The position numbers were made by a program, and so were the translations under genes. This document shows positions 36,600-46,721 of a stretch of DNA of 64,000 bases, in pieces. Location: assembly GCF_008801925.2 (NCBI RefSeq), contig NZ_CP062803.1, positions 2,542,001-2,606,000 on the forward strand. Reading direction: 5' to 3'. The notes under the pieces are model-generated. The model saw only the letters and a program-made list of their open reading frames with translations. It was not told where the DNA came from and made no database searches. The DNA comes from Cupriavidus basilensis (GTDB lineage Bacteria > Pseudomonadota > Gammaproteobacteria > Burkholderiales > Burkholderiaceae). The first letter of the stretch is position 1, and every line of letters begins with the position of its first letter.

Positions 36600-39152
36600 T
36601 CAGTCTCCGGGCTTGCCGGCGCGCAACAGGCGCCAGGCATTGGCCACCACCAGCAGCGACGACACCGACATGCCGATGCCCGCCATCCAGGCGGTGACAT
36701 AGCCGGTTGCCGCCAGCGGAATGGCGATCACGTTATAGGCAAAAGCCCAGGCGAGGTTCTGGCGCACCACACTGCGTGCACGGCGGGCCATCTTGAGCGC
36801 GTTCGCGATCTCCGCGACGCGGCCATGGGTCAGCACCGCGTCAGCGCCGGCCTGCGCAAGCGGCGCGCCGCTGCCGATGGCGATCGAGACTTGCGCCTGC
36901 GCCAGCACCGGCGCGTCATTGATGCCGTCACCCACCGCCAGCACCACGGCGCCGCCGCGCTGCAGGCGTGCCACGTACTCGCGCTTGCCTTCGGGCGTGA
37001 CGCCGCCCTCGCGGCGCGGGATCTGGAAATGATCGGCCCACCAGCCGACAGTGGCCGGCGTATCGCCCGAGACGAGATGGCAGGTCACGCCGAGCGCGCG
37101 CAATTCGTTGAGCAAGCGCGCGGATTGCTCGCGCGCCACATCGGCCAGTTCGAACACCGCCAGCACACCGGCGGCGCTGCCCAGCCACACCAGCGTGGCG
37201 CCCCGGCGCTCGCTGCCGCCGAGTTCGGCATGCCAGTTGGCAGCGCTGCCGTGCTCGCACAGCGCCTCCACGAACTCGCGCCGGCCAAGACGGTAACGCC
37301 GCCCATCCAGATCGGCTTCAAGGCCCTGCCCCGGCACATTGCGCATGGCGTCGATGGCGAGCGTCTCGTGCGCAAGGCCTTGCGCCTGCGCGGCTTCGAC
37401 GATGCCGCGCGCGATGGGGTGCTCGCCGGAGCGTTCCATGGCCGCTGCCAGGCGCAGGCAGGTGGCGGCGTCGGCATCGCTGCTGGACTGCGTGCGCACC
37501 AGCGCGAAACGCCCCTGCGTGAGCGTGCCGGTCTTGTCGAGCATCACGTCCGTGACGCTGGCCAGGGTCTCCAGCGCGTGCCCCCGCGTGAGCAGCAAGC
37601 CACGGCGCGACAATGCGGCCCCGGCCGCGGCCAGCGCCGCCGGCGTGGCCAGCGAGAGCGCGCACGGGCAACTCACCACCAGCACCGATACCGTCACAAG
37701 CAACGCGCGCGCGGGATCGATCCAGGCCCACCAGACGGCGCCGGTGACGGCCGCCAGCACCAGCAGGATGGCGACGAACCAGCCCGCCACGCGGTCGGCC
37801 ACGGTGGCCAGGCGCGGCTTCTCGGCCAGCGCGCGGTCCAGCACGGCGACGATCTCCGCCAGCCGGGTGCCCGCCCCTACCTTGGCCACGCACAACTCAA
37901 GCGGACTCGCGGTGTTGAAGCAACCTGCCAGCACGGGATCCCCGATTCCGCGGGGCACCGGCCGGCTCTCGCCGGTCAGCATGGATTCATCGAGCTCGCT
38001 CGCACCAGCGATCACCGTGCCATCGGCGGGTACCACCTCGCCTGCCTTGACGCGGATCAGGTCGCCTGCGCGCAGGCGCGCCACCGGCACCCGCTCGCCC
38101 GCGCCGCCCTCGGCACGCAGGCGCTCGCAGGTGGCGGGCAGTTGCCGCGCCAGCATCTCGGCACCACTGCGCGATGCCTGGCGCACGCGCAGCTCCAGGT
38201 AGCGCGCCAGCAGCAAGAACGCGACAAACATGGTGACGGAATCGAAGTACACCTCGCCGGTGCCGCGCAGCGTCGCCACGGTGCTTGCGATAAAGCCCGC
38301 GCCCACGCCCAGCGCCACCGGCACATCCATGCCCAGGTGGCGCTGCCGCAGCCCGCGCCACGCCCCGGCGAAGATCGGCGAGGCCGAGTACAGCACCACG
38401 GGCAAGGTCAGCACCAGGCTGGCCCAGCGCATCAGCTGCAGCTGGCCGGGATCGATGGTGGCTTCATGGGTATAGATGGGCCACGCGTACATCATCACCT
38501 GCATCATGCCGAGCATGGCCACCGCCATGCGCATCAGCAGGCCACGGCGCGCGTGGCGGTCCTGCCGGTCCGAGCGCGAAACCTCGAACGGCCACGCCAG
38601 GTAGCCGATCCCCGCCAGCGCGGCAAGCAAGGCAGAGACCGGCTGCTCGGCCGCGCGCCAGCGCACCACTACGCGGCGCGTGGCCACGTTGGCGATCACC
38701 GATTCCACGCCGGGCAGGCTGCCCAGGTGCTGCTCGATGAGCCAGGCGCAGGCGGCGCAGCGGATATTCTCCGGCGCCAGCGTAATCTCGGCCCGGTGTT
38801 CGTCCAACGGGCGCACGAACTGGGCCCGTAGCTCCTCGGTGTCGTAGGCGGCCCAGACGGGCTCGGCCTCGCGCCGCGCCGCGTCGTCGATCGGCCGGGC
38901 AAAGCGGGCCTGATCGCCATAGAGATGGCCGAAGCCGGCTGCGTGCAGTGTCTGAGCCAGTGCCTGGCAGCCACCGCAGCAAAATGCCTGTTCTTCGCCG
39001 TTGATGCTGGCATGCAAGGGCGGCTCGCCGGCCACGAGCGGCTGTCCGCAGTGGAAGCAGCCCGCATGCCCGGCGGCCGCTTGCACGCCGCTTGCGCGTG
39101 CGAGCGGCGGATTGGGCAGGGACCGGGCGGGATAGGCTGAGGAAGTCGGCAT
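36600..39152 (-). CDS. ccoI: Copper-translocating P-type ATPase CcoI (FixI)
   Basis: 850 residues. The N-terminus has an extra Cys-rich segment (CFHCGQPL and FCCGGCQAL), then a heavy-metal-associated domain whose site reads RCAACAWLIEQHL. Eight membrane helices are expected; the transport motif VSCPCALSLATPAAL, the phosphatase motif MLTGESRPV, the phosphorylation site DKTGTLTQGRF and GDGINDAPVL are all intact. CcoI supplies copper for the CuB site of the cbb3 oxidase. An FNR box is 51 bases upstream of the start. Co-transcribed with ccoS. Confidence 0.96.
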   Translation of the reverse strand: MPTSSAYPARSLPNPPLARASGVQAAAGHAGCFHCGQPLVAGEPPLHASINGEEQAFCCGGCQALAQTLHAAGFGHLYGDQARFARPIDDAARREAEPVWAAYDTEELRAQFVRPLDEHRAEITLAPENIRCAACAWLIEQHLGSLPGVESVIANVATRRVVVRWRAAEQPVSALLAALAGIGYLAWPFEVSRSDRQDRHARRGLLMRMAVAMLGMMQVMMYAWPIYTHEATIDPGQLQLMRWASLVLTLPVVLYSASPIFAGAWRGLRQRHLGMDVPVALGVGAGFIASTVATLRGTGEVYFDSVTMFVAFLLLARYLELRVRQASRSGAEMLARQLPATCERLRAEGGAGERVPVARLRAGDLIRVKAGEVVPADGTVIAGASELDESMLTGESRPVPRGIGDPVLAGCFNTASPLELCVAKVGAGTRLAEIVAVLDRALAEKPRLATVADRVAGWFVAILLVLAAVTGAVWWAWIDPARALLVTVSVLVVSCPCALSLATPAALAAAGAALSRRGLLLTRGHALETLASVTDVMLDKTGTLTQGRFALVRTQSSSDADAATCLRLAAAMERSGEHPIARGIVEAAQAQGLAHETLAIDAMRNVPGQGLEADLDGRRYRLGRREFVEALCEHGSAANWHAELGGSERRGATLVWLGSAAGVLAVFELADVAREQSARLLNELRALGVTCHLVSGDTPATVGWWADHFQIPRREGGVTPEGKREYVARLQRGGAVVLAVGDGINDAPVLAQAQVSIAIGSGAPLAQAGADAVLTHGRVAEIANALKMARRARSVVRQNLAWAFAYNVIAIPLAATGYVTAWMAGIGMSVSSLLVVANAWRLLRAGKPGD

Positions 39153-39203
39153 CGGGGCTCTTTTTTACCAACTGCATGGTAAGAGCCCCGGCGGCAAGCC
39201 GCC

Positions 39204-39217
39204 TTGATACAGATCAA
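39204..39217 (-). promoter_or_regulatory. FNR box upstream of ccoI
   Basis: TTGATACAGATCAA, a perfect FNR half-site pair (TTGAT-N4-ATCAA), 51 bases upstream of the ccoI start codon and 43 bases beyond the zapE stop codon. It indicates oxygen-limited induction of ccoI-ccoS independent of zapE. Confidence 0.9.
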
Positions 39218-39260
39218 GCGGGTGGCCAGGCGGCGCAAGGCGCGCCGCTTGCGCTGGGTG

Positions 39261-40358
39261 TCAGGTCAGCGAGGTATCGACCGTGCGGCGCGGCGCTTCC
39301 AGGTACTCGCGCGACTGCATCTCGATGATGCGCGACACCGTGCGGCTGAACTCGTTGGCCATCTGGCCTTCGGTGTAGAGTTCATCCGCCGGCACTTCCG
39401 CCGAGATCAGCAGCTTGACCTTGTGGTCATAGAACACGTCGATCAGCCAGGTGAAACGGCGTGCCTCCGACGACATGCGCGGCGTCATCCTGGGCACGTC
39501 GGAGAGGATCACCGTGTGGAACTCGGTGGCGAGCTCCAGGTAGTCGTTCTGCGAGCGCGGGCCGCCGCACAGTGTATTGAAATCGAACCAGACCACCCCG
39601 CCCGCCTTGCGCAGCGCGCGCAGTTCGCGGTGCTCGATATGCAGGATGGGAGATTCGTCGGCCACGCCGGCAATGCCGGTGAAAGCATGGCGCAGGGCCG
39701 AGCTGGCCTCGGGTCCCAGCGGCGTGTGATACGCCTGCACCTGCTCCAGCGCGCGCTTGCGGTAGTCGATGCCGGCATCGACATTGAGCACGTCGAGCTT
39801 GTCCTGCAGCAGCGCGATGGCCGGCAGCACGCGATCCCGGTGCAAGCCGTCGGGGTACAGCAGGTCTGGCCGGTAGTTCGACGTCATCACGAACTGCACG
39901 CCATTCTCGAACATCTGCTGCAGCAGGCGGTGCAGGATCATCGCATCGGCCACGTCGCTGACATGGAACTCATCAAAGCAGATCAGGCGGAACCGCCGCG
40001 CGATGCGCTTGGCCAGTTCGTCCAGCGGATCCGGGCGCCCGCGCAGCTCTTCGAGCTGGCGATGCACCTCGCGCATGAATTCGTGGAAATGCAGCCGAGT
40101 CTTGCGCACCACCGGCACGCAGGTATAGAAGCTGTCCATCAGGAAGGACTTGCCGCGCCCTACCCCGCCCCACAGGTACACGCCCTTGGGCACGTCCGGG
40201 TGCACCAGCAGCTTTTTCAGCGTGCTGTTGCGCCGGCTCTTGTAGGCCACCCACTCGTCATAGCATTGCTGCAGGCGCTCGACGGCGCGCAACTGCGCGG
40301 GGTCGGTGGTGTAGCCGCGTTGCTTCAGTTCCTGCTCGTAGTACTCACGGACGTTCAT
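39261..40358 (-). CDS. zapE: Cell division ATPase ZapE (AFG1 family)
   Basis: 365 residues. Walker A GGVGRGKSFLMDSFY, the Walker B-type LICFDEFHVSDVADAMIL and the C-terminal TWLIDVFYDHKVKLLISAE are hallmarks of the AFG1/ZapE family. In E. coli, ZapE associates with the Z-ring and is important for division under low oxygen or heat; mitochondrial relatives act in oxidase subunit turnover. It follows lpdA on the same strand, separated by a strong terminator, and is immediately upstream of the ccoI promoter. Confidence 0.94.
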   Translation of the reverse strand: MNVREYYEQELKQRGYTTDPAQLRAVERLQQCYDEWVAYKSRRNSTLKKLLVHPDVPKGVYLWGGVGRGKSFLMDSFYTCVPVVRKTRLHFHEFMREVHRQLEELRGRPDPLDELAKRIARRFRLICFDEFHVSDVADAMILHRLLQQMFENGVQFVMTSNYRPDLLYPDGLHRDRVLPAIALLQDKLDVLNVDAGIDYRKRALEQVQAYHTPLGPEASSALRHAFTGIAGVADESPILHIEHRELRALRKAGGVVWFDFNTLCGGPRSQNDYLELATEFHTVILSDVPRMTPRMSSEARRFTWLIDVFYDHKVKLLISAEVPADELYTEGQMANEFSRTVSRIIEMQSREYLEAPRRTVDTSLT

Positions 40359-40450
40359 GCTGACTGCTTGCGCTGGATGCCGGGAGGCGCCGGCTTGAAT
40401 GAGGATCGGGGCGCGTGACAGGGCAATCCGCCCCTGCCGCCCCGAAAGCG

Positions 40451-40480
40451 AAAACGGCGCGCCGCTGGAGCGGCGCGCCG
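40451..40480 (-). terminator. Intrinsic terminator after lpdA
   Basis: cggcgcgccgc (40455-40465) pairs with gcggcgcgccg (40470-40480), loop of 4 bases; on the minus strand the stem is followed by TTTTCGCTTT. It lies 27 bases after the lpdA stop and separates the odh operon from zapE. Confidence 0.85.
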
Positions 40481-40507
40481 GTACTCAACAATACGAAGGC
40501 CGATGCC

Positions 40508-41944
40508 TTACATATTGAGCTGGCGCTTGTCGACAGCGAGCGCGGCTTCGCGCATGACTTCCGACATCGACGGATGCGGATGGCAGGTGCGGCCGATGTC
40601 TTCGCTGGCAGCCTTGAACTCCATCGCCACCACGGCTTCGGCGATCAGGTCCGACGCATTCGCGGCAACCACGTGCACGCCCAGGATCTCATCGGTCTTG
40701 GCATCGGCCAGCATCTTGACGAAGCCTTCCGAGTGACCCATGCCCAGTGCACGGCCGTTGGCCATGAACGGGAACTGGCCGGACTTGTACTCGCGGCCTT
40801 CGGCCTTGAGTTGCTGCTCGGTCTTGCCCACCCATGCGATTTCCGGGAAGGTGTAGATCACCCACGGAATGCAGTTGTAGTCGATGTGCGGCTTCTGGCC
40901 GGCGATGCGCTCGGCAACCGCCACGCCTTCGTCCTCTGCCTTGTGGGCCAGCATCGGGCCACGCACCACGTCGCCGATGGCCCACAGGCCCGGCACCTTG
41001 GTCGCGCAGTGGTCATCCACCTCGATGAAGCCACGCTGGTCAGCCGCCAGGCCGATGGCGTCGAGGCCGAGGTTGTCGGTGTTGGGCACGCGGCCAACCG
41101 ACACGATCAGGCGATCGACTTCCAGGGTCTGGGCAGCGCCGTCCTTGTCGGTGTAGCTGACGGTGACGTTGTCCTTGCCGGTCTTGACTTCATTGACCTT
41201 CACGCCCAGGCTGAACTTCAGGCCTTGCTTGGTCAGCAGCTTCTGCGCTTCCTTGGCCACGCCTTCGTCGGCGGCGCCCAGGAACGACGGCAGCGCTTCC
41301 AGCACGGTCACTTCGGCGCCCAGGCGGCGCCACACGGAACCCAGCTCGAGGCCGATCACGCCAGCGCCGATCACGCCCAGCTTCTTCGGCACGCCAGCGA
41401 ACTTGAGCGCGCCTTCGTTATCGCTGACCAGCACGTTGTCCACCGCGATGCCCGGCAGGTGACGCGCCTTGGAACCCGTGGCGACAATGACCTGCTTGGC
41501 CGTCACGACTTCGGTTCCTGCCTTGCCGGCGACCTCGACCTGGAAGCCCTCGGCGGTCTTGCCGACGAACTTGCCGTAGCCCTTGAGCAGCGTGACCTTG
41601 TTCTTGCGGAACAGGAACTCGATGCCCTTGGTCATCTTGCCGACGATATCGTCCTTGCGCTTGAGCATCTTGGCCACGTCGACCTTGACATCGCCAACCG
41701 TGATGCCGTGGTCGCCCAGGTGATGCTGTACGTTCTCGAATTCTTCCGAGGATGCCAGCAGTGCCTTGGAGGGGATGCAACCCACGTTCAGGCAGGTGCC
41801 GCCCAGGCGCGGTTCGTCCTTGGGATCGTCGTAGGCATTGCCTTCGCAGCAGGCCACATTCAGGCCCAGCTGGCCGGCACGAATGGCGGCGATGTAGCCG
41901 CCGGGGCCGGCACCGATGACCAGCACGTCGAATTGTTTGCTCAT
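40508..41944 (-). CDS. lpdA: Dihydrolipoyl dehydrogenase, E3 of 2-oxoglutarate dehydrogenase
   Basis: 478 residues from the ATG at 41944 ([17 protein letters not shown]), preceded by AAGGAATCTCC. FAD-binding [15 protein letters not shown], the redox-active disulfide in [16 protein letters not shown]-binding [16 protein letters not shown] and the active-site HPHPSMSEV are all present. It reoxidises dihydrolipoamide on the E2 subunit with NAD+. Third gene of odhA-odhB-lpdA; gap to odhB is 143 bases, and a terminator follows. Confidence 0.97.
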   Translation of the reverse strand: MSKQFDVLVIGAGPGGYIAAIRAGQLGLNVACCEGNAYDDPKDEPRLGGTCLNVGCIPSKALLASSEEFENVQHHLGDHGITVGDVKVDVAKMLKRKDDIVGKMTKGIEFLFRKNKVTLLKGYGKFVGKTAEGFQVEVAGKAGTEVVTAKQVIVATGSKARHLPGIAVDNVLVSDNEGALKFAGVPKKLGVIGAGVIGLELGSVWRRLGAEVTVLEALPSFLGAADEGVAKEAQKLLTKQGLKFSLGVKVNEVKTGKDNVTVSYTDKDGAAQTLEVDRLIVSVGRVPNTDNLGLDAIGLAADQRGFIEVDDHCATKVPGLWAIGDVVRGPMLAHKAEDEGVAVAERIAGQKPHIDYNCIPWVIYTFPEIAWVGKTEQQLKAEGREYKSGQFPFMANGRALGMGHSEGFVKMLADAKTDEILGVHVVAANASDLIAEAVVAMEFKAASEDIGRTCHPHPSMSEVMREAALAVDKRQLNM

Positions 41945-42087
41945 GGAGATTCCTTTTGCAACCACGGCGGGGCAACGTCGCCCGCCAGGCCGCTTTCAAC
42001 TCTTCGGTCCGTCATGCCCGCCAGTGCCGCGCCCGATGACAGGCGCGGCGGGATCAATGCGGGCAAGACCTCAGGCTTTGCAGATGA

Positions 42088-43341
42088 TTACAGGTCCAGC
42101 AGCAGGCGCGCCGGATCTTCCAGCGCGTCCTTCATGGCGACCAGGCCCAGGACGGCTTCGCGGCCGTCGATGATGCGGTGGTCGTAGGACATGGCGAGGT
42201 AGTTCATCGGACGGATCACGATCTGGCCGTCTTCCACCACGGGGCGGTCCTTGGTGGCGTGCACGCCCAGGATCGCGGATTGCGGCGGGTTGATGATCGG
42301 CGTCGACAGCATCGAGCCGAAGGTACCGCCGTTGGAGATCGAGAACGTACCACCGGTCAGCTCTTCCAGCGACAGCTTGCCGTCGCGGGCCTTGGCACCG
42401 AATTCAGCAATCTTCTTTTCGATGTCGGCCAGGCTCATCTGGTCGGCGTTGCGCAGGATAGGCACCACCAGGCCACGCGGCGAGCCCACCGCGATACCGA
42501 TGTCGAAGTAGCCGTGATAGACGATGTCGTTGCCGTCGATCGATGCGTTGATCAGCGGGAACTTCTTCAGCGCGTGGACCGCGGCCTTGACGAAGAAGGA
42601 CATGAAGCCCAGCTTCACGCCGTGTTCCTTCTCGAAGCGGTCCTTGTACTTGTTGCGCAGGTCCATCACCGGCTTCATGTTCACTTCATTGAAGGTGGTA
42701 AGGATGGCGTTGGTGCTTTGCGATTGCAGCAGGCGCTCGGCGATACGGGCGCGCAGGCGGCTCATCGGCACGCGCTCTTCCGGGCGGTCGCCCAGGGCGG
42801 CGAAGTCCACCGGGGCGGAAACCTGCTGCAGCGCCGGCTTGGCGGCGGCCGGAGCCGGTGCTGCCTTGGCGGCCGGTGCGGGAGCGGGCGCGGCGGTCGC
42901 GGCCAGCACGTCACCCTTGGTGATGCGGCCATCCTTGCCCGTGCCTGCAACCTGGCCGGCGGACAGGCCGCCTTCGGCCATCAGCTTGGCTGCCGAAGGC
43001 ATGGCCACGGCGCCGGCTGCTGCCGGAGCGGCTGCGGGGGCCGGGGCGGCGGCTGCGGGGGCCGGTGCAGCAGCGGCCGGAGCGACGGCACCAGCGGTGG
43101 CTTCGGTATCGATCTTGGCGATCACTTCGTCGGCAACCACGGTGTCGCCGTCGTTGCGGATGATCTGCGACAGCACGCCAGCCGACGGAGCCGGCACTTC
43201 GAGCACGACTTTGTCGGTTTCGATTTCGATCAGGATTTCGTCTTGGGCAACAGCTTCGCCCGGCTTCTTCTTCCAGTTCAGCATGGTTGCTTCTGCAACC
43301 GATTCAGAGAGTTGCGGAACCTTGACGTCAACAATAGCCAT
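42088..43341 (-). CDS. odhB: Dihydrolipoyl succinyltransferase, E2 of 2-oxoglutarate dehydrogenase
   Basis: 417 residues from the ATG at 43341 ([15 protein letters not shown]), the conserved E2 start. A single lipoyl domain has its lipoylated Lys in [11 protein letters not shown], followed by a long Ala/Pro linker (~80-120), a peripheral subunit-binding domain ([19 protein letters not shown]) and the acyltransferase domain with catalytic [13 protein letters not shown]. It transfers the succinyl group to CoA. A very strong hairpin with five Ts lies between odhA and this gene. Confidence 0.97.
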   Translation of the reverse strand: MAIVDVKVPQLSESVAEATMLNWKKKPGEAVAQDEILIEIETDKVVLEVPAPSAGVLSQIIRNDGDTVVADEVIAKIDTEATAGAVAPAAAAPAPAAAAPAPAAAPAAAGAVAMPSAAKLMAEGGLSAGQVAGTGKDGRITKGDVLAATAAPAPAPAAKAAPAPAAAKPALQQVSAPVDFAALGDRPEERVPMSRLRARIAERLLQSQSTNAILTTFNEVNMKPVMDLRNKYKDRFEKEHGVKLGFMSFFVKAAVHALKKFPLINASIDGNDIVYHGYFDIGIAVGSPRGLVVPILRNADQMSLADIEKKIAEFGAKARDGKLSLEELTGGTFSISNGGTFGSMLSTPIINPPQSAILGVHATKDRPVVEDGQIVIRPMNYLAMSYDHRIIDGREAVLGLVAMKDALEDPARLLLDL

Positions 43342-43387
43342 GGTTGGAATTTCCTTGATGTATTCGTTTTTGCTTAAGGCAGGTGGC

Positions 43388-43430
43388 AAAAAGCATGGCG
43401 GTGCGCGCTCTTCGCGCGCGCCGCCATGCT
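43388..43430 (-). terminator. Strong hairpin with T tract between odhA and odhB
   Basis: agcatggcgg (43392-43401) pairs with ccgccatgct (43421-43430), and the pairing continues through the GC-rich interior to a 5-base loop, about 17 bp in all with one G-U pair. On the minus strand the stem is followed by TTTTT (43392-43388). It lies 8 bases after the odhA stop codon and 46 bases before odhB. Confidence 0.8.
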
Positions 43431-43438
43431 GGCCACGA

Positions 43439-46294
43439 TCATTTGGTCAGGACAAAGCCCTTGAGCTTGGAGAACGCCGCATCCAGCAGCGCCTTTTGTT
43501 GCTCGTTGTGCTTGGCGTAGTAGCCCACCGCCGGCGATGCCGAGGCGGGACGACCCGCGTAACCGAGCTTCTGGCCTTCCGCCATGTTTTCCATGATGAA
43601 GTGCTGGACGAAGAACCAGGCACCCTGGTTCTGCGGCTCGTCCTGGCACCACACGATTTCGTTGGCGTTCGGGTACTTCTTCAGCTCGGCTGCCACTGCC
43701 TTGTGCGGGAACGGATACAGCTGTTCCATGCGGATGACGGCCGTGTCGGTTGCGCCACGTTCCTTGCGGGTGTTGACCAGGTCGTAGTAGACCTTGCCCG
43801 AGCACATGATCACGCGCTTGACCTTGCTTGCGTTCAGTTCCTCGTGATCGGGGATGACCGTCTCGAAGTGACCCTTGGCCAGGTCGGACAGCGGCGAGAC
43901 CGCATCCTTGTTACGCAGCAGCGACTTCGGCGTCATGATCACCAGCGGCTTGCGGAACAGACGGATCATCTGGCGGCGCAGCAGGTGGAAGATCTGGGCC
44001 GGGGTGGTCGGCTGGCAGACTTGCATGTTGTGGTCCGCGCACAGCTGCAGGAAGCGCTCGATGCGCGCCGAGCTGTGTTCCGGGCCCTGGCCTTCGTAGC
44101 CGTGCGGCAGCATCAGGGTCAGGCCCGAGGCGCGGCCCCACTTCACTTCGCCGGAGGAGATGAACTGGTCGATCACCACCTGGGCGCCGTTGACGAAGTC
44201 GCCGAACTGGGCTTCCCAGATCACGAGTGCGTTCGGCTCAGCGGTGGAGAAGCCGTATTCAAAGCCGAGCACAGCCTCTTCCGACAGCACCGAGTCGATC
44301 ACCGTGAACGGTGCCTGATTTTCCGACACGTTCTGCAGGGGCACGTAGCTGCCTGCATCCCAGCGCTCGCGGTTCTGGTCGTGCAGCACCGAGTGGCGGT
44401 GGGTAAAGGTGCCACGGCCGGCGTCCTGGCCGGTGATGCGCACCGGGTAGCCCGAAGCCACCAGCGAGGCGAAGGCCAGATGCTCGCCCATGCCCCAGTC
44501 CAGCGGCTGGTCGCCGCGGCCCATGTTGGCGCGATCCTTCACCACCTTCTCGACCAGCGGATGCAGCTTGAGGTGCTCGGGGATGGTGGTGATGCGTTCG
44601 GCCAGGCGCTTGAGCTCGGTCACCGGCACGGCGGTGTCTGCGGCGTCGGTCCACTTGCGGTTCAGGAACGGCATCCAGTCCACAGCGAACTTGTTCTTGA
44701 AGTTCGACAGGACGGGGTCGACCGTGTGCTTGCCCGCGTCCATCGCGGCACGGTATTCCTTGACCAGCTGGTCGCCGAAGTCGGCAGGCACCAGGTTCTG
44801 CGCGATCAGCTTGTCAGCGTACAGCTTGCGCGTGCCCGGGTGTTGGGCGATCTTCTTGTACATCAGCGGCTGGGTAACGGCCGGGGTGTCCTGCTCGTTG
44901 TGGCCCAGCTTGCGGAAGCAGATGATGTCGACCACGACATCCTTCTTGAACTCCATGCGGAAGTCCACGGCCAGCTGCATGGCGAACACCACGGCTTCGG
45001 GATCGTCGCCGTTGACGTGCAGCACCGGTGCCTCGATCATCTTGACGACGTCGGTGCAATACAGCGTGGAACGCGAGTCGCGCGGATCCGAGGTGGTGAA
45101 GCCGATCTGGTTGTTGATCACGATGTGCATCGTGCCGCCCGTGCCGTAGCCGCGGGTCTGCGCCAGGTTCAGCGTTTCCATCACCACGCCCTGGCCTGCG
45201 AATGCCGCGTCGCCGTGCACTTGCACCGGCAGCACTTCCGCATGGCCCGCGGGCTCGCCGCGGCGTTCCTGGCGGGCCTTGACCGAGCCTTCGACGACCG
45301 GGTTGACGATTTCCAGGTGGGACGGGTTGAAGGCGAGCGACAGGTGGACCGGGCCGCCTTCGGTGGAGACGTCGCTGGAGAAGCCCTTGTGGTACTTCAC
45401 GTCGCCGGCCGGCAGGTCATCGACGTGCTTGCCTTCGAACTCGGCGAACAGGTCAGCCGGCATCTTGCCCAGCGTATTGACCAGCACGTTCAGGCGGCCG
45501 CGGTGGGCCATGCCGATCACGATTTCCTGCACGCCCTTGCTGCCGCTGTGCTGAATCAGTTCGTCCATGGCAGCGATGAAGCTTTCGCCGCCTTCCAGCG
45601 AGAAGCGCTTCTGGCCAACGTACTTGGTGTGGAGGAAGCGCTCCAGGCCTTCAGCCGCGGTCAGGCGCTCGAGCACGTGCTTCTTCTTCTCGAGGGTGAA
45701 CACCGGCTTGGAACGCGTGGTTTCCAGGCGCTCTTGCCACCAGCGCTTTTGCGCCTGGTCGCTGATGTACATGAACTCGGCGCCGATGCTGCTGCAGTAC
45801 GTTTCACGCAGGTTGTTGAGCAGCTCGCGCAGGCTCATCGATTCCTTGCCGAAATACGTATTGCTGGCGTTGAAGACGATGTCGAGATCGCTTTCGGAGA
45901 AGCCGTAGAACGCGGGGTCGAGGTCCGGCAGGGGCGGACGCTCCTGGCGCTTGAGCGGATCCAGGTCTGCCCAGTGCGAACCGATGTTGCGGTAAGCGGC
46001 GATCAGCTGCGTGGCAGCGACGCGCTTGCGCCCCATATCGGAGTCGGCCGAGGCAACAATAGTCTTGATCGGGCCCGCCTTGGCACGCTCGGCGAACGAG
46101 GCGACGATGGGAGCGTGGGGGATATCGCGGGCGTTGGAGCCATCGACAGCCGGCACGTTCTGCATCGCGTCGAAGTACGCGCGCCAGTTATCGGGAACCG
46201 AGGAGGGATTTTCGAGGTAGGCCTCGTATAGCTCTTCTACATAGGGGGCATTGCCGCCGAAGAGGTACGAATTGCTCTGATACTGCTGCATCAT
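43439..46294 (-). CDS. odhA: 2-oxoglutarate dehydrogenase E1 component
   Basis: 951 residues. The N-terminal [20 protein letters not shown] is the E2-binding segment; thiamine-diphosphate binding is indicated by [19 protein letters not shown] and [19 protein letters not shown], and the transketolase-like central part contains [19 protein letters not shown]. It decarboxylates 2-oxoglutarate and succinylates the lipoyl group of OdhB in the TCA cycle. First gene of the operon; its promoter must lie in 46295-46670. Also called sucA. Confidence 0.97.
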   Translation of the reverse strand: MMQQYQSNSYLFGGNAPYVEELYEAYLENPSSVPDNWRAYFDAMQNVPAVDGSNARDIPHAPIVASFAERAKAGPIKTIVASADSDMGRKRVAATQLIAAYRNIGSHWADLDPLKRQERPPLPDLDPAFYGFSESDLDIVFNASNTYFGKESMSLRELLNNLRETYCSSIGAEFMYISDQAQKRWWQERLETTRSKPVFTLEKKKHVLERLTAAEGLERFLHTKYVGQKRFSLEGGESFIAAMDELIQHSGSKGVQEIVIGMAHRGRLNVLVNTLGKMPADLFAEFEGKHVDDLPAGDVKYHKGFSSDVSTEGGPVHLSLAFNPSHLEIVNPVVEGSVKARQERRGEPAGHAEVLPVQVHGDAAFAGQGVVMETLNLAQTRGYGTGGTMHIVINNQIGFTTSDPRDSRSTLYCTDVVKMIEAPVLHVNGDDPEAVVFAMQLAVDFRMEFKKDVVVDIICFRKLGHNEQDTPAVTQPLMYKKIAQHPGTRKLYADKLIAQNLVPADFGDQLVKEYRAAMDAGKHTVDPVLSNFKNKFAVDWMPFLNRKWTDAADTAVPVTELKRLAERITTIPEHLKLHPLVEKVVKDRANMGRGDQPLDWGMGEHLAFASLVASGYPVRITGQDAGRGTFTHRHSVLHDQNRERWDAGSYVPLQNVSENQAPFTVIDSVLSEEAVLGFEYGFSTAEPNALVIWEAQFGDFVNGAQVVIDQFISSGEVKWGRASGLTLMLPHGYEGQGPEHSSARIERFLQLCADHNMQVCQPTTPAQIFHLLRRQMIRLFRKPLVIMTPKSLLRNKDAVSPLSDLAKGHFETVIPDHEELNASKVKRVIMCSGKVYYDLVNTRKERGATDTAVIRMEQLYPFPHKAVAAELKKYPNANEIVWCQDEPQNQGAWFFVQHFIMENMAEGQKLGYAGRPASASPAVGYYAKHNEQQKALLDAAFSKLKGFVLTK

Positions 46295-46670
46295 GGGGCG
46301 CTCACTATTATCCGGGAATGCCGGAATAAAGCGGGTTCATCAACCTTCCGCGACACGGCTTGACCGGTTAGCGGATTGCAAACAACTCTTTCCGGGCAGC
46401 AACTGAAACACATCAAATGCATCATTATGCAAACGGCACCGCAGCGGGTGCCGATCTGTTCAGTCGCCCTGAAAGGGTCAGTTGTGCGTGGAAGGACCTA
46501 AGTCTTCACTCGCATAAGAATAGCACGTTTGCCGCGTGAGCCGAGGGAAATTTGCCGTAACGCGCGCGGGCCGCTTCGCAGTGTTGCGAAGCGGCCAAGA
46601 CCGCCTCCCGTAGGAGATGACGAAACCCATGCGTTCGATAGCATGGAGCCGTAAACCAAAGGAGCGATCC
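46295..46670. other. Divergent region between odhA and the SulP transporter
   Basis: 376 bases carrying the odhA promoter (minus) and the promoter of the small reading frame and SulP gene (plus). The stretch 46380-46530 is AT-richer; on the minus strand TTTGCATAATGATG offers a possible -10 (CATAAT) for odhA, with no strong -35. A 12-bp perfect hairpin lies at 46569-46596. Open frames reading leftward through this region lack ribosome sites and protein character. Confidence 0.45.
46569..46596. other. Perfect 12-bp inverted repeat
   Basis: ggccgcttcgca (46569-46580) and tgcgaagcggcc (46585-46596), loop gtgt. There is no T run on either side. It sits ~75 bases before the small reading frame that precedes the SulP gene, so it could be an operator or a structured part of the leader RNA. 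Confidence 0.6.
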
Positions 46671-46721
46671 ATGCATCTCTTGCCACACCTGCCGCGGGCC
46701 AGCGCCCGGCCCCGCCAATGA
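46671..46721 (+). CDS. Putative 16-residue leader peptide coupled to the SulP gene
   Basis: ATG at 46671 follows a strong AAAGGAG ribosome site with 6-base spacing. The frame encodes MHLLPHLPRASARPRQ and stops at TGA 46719-46721, which overlaps the SulP start ATG (46718-46720) as ATGA. The SulP start itself has no ribosome site of its own, so its translation probably depends on ribosomes finishing this short frame. The peptide may have no function beyond coupling. Too short to test by homology here. Confidence 0.55.
   Translation: MHLLPHLPRASARPRQ

Noticed and set aside
42026..42049. gccgcgcc/ggcgcggc inverted repeat between lpdA and odhB as a terminator
   Set aside because: There is no T tract on the minus strand, so it is unlikely to be an intrinsic terminator.
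42524..46231. A 1235-codon open frame opposite odhB and odhA
   Set aside because: Antisense shadow of conserved enzymes; no ribosome site or family motif.
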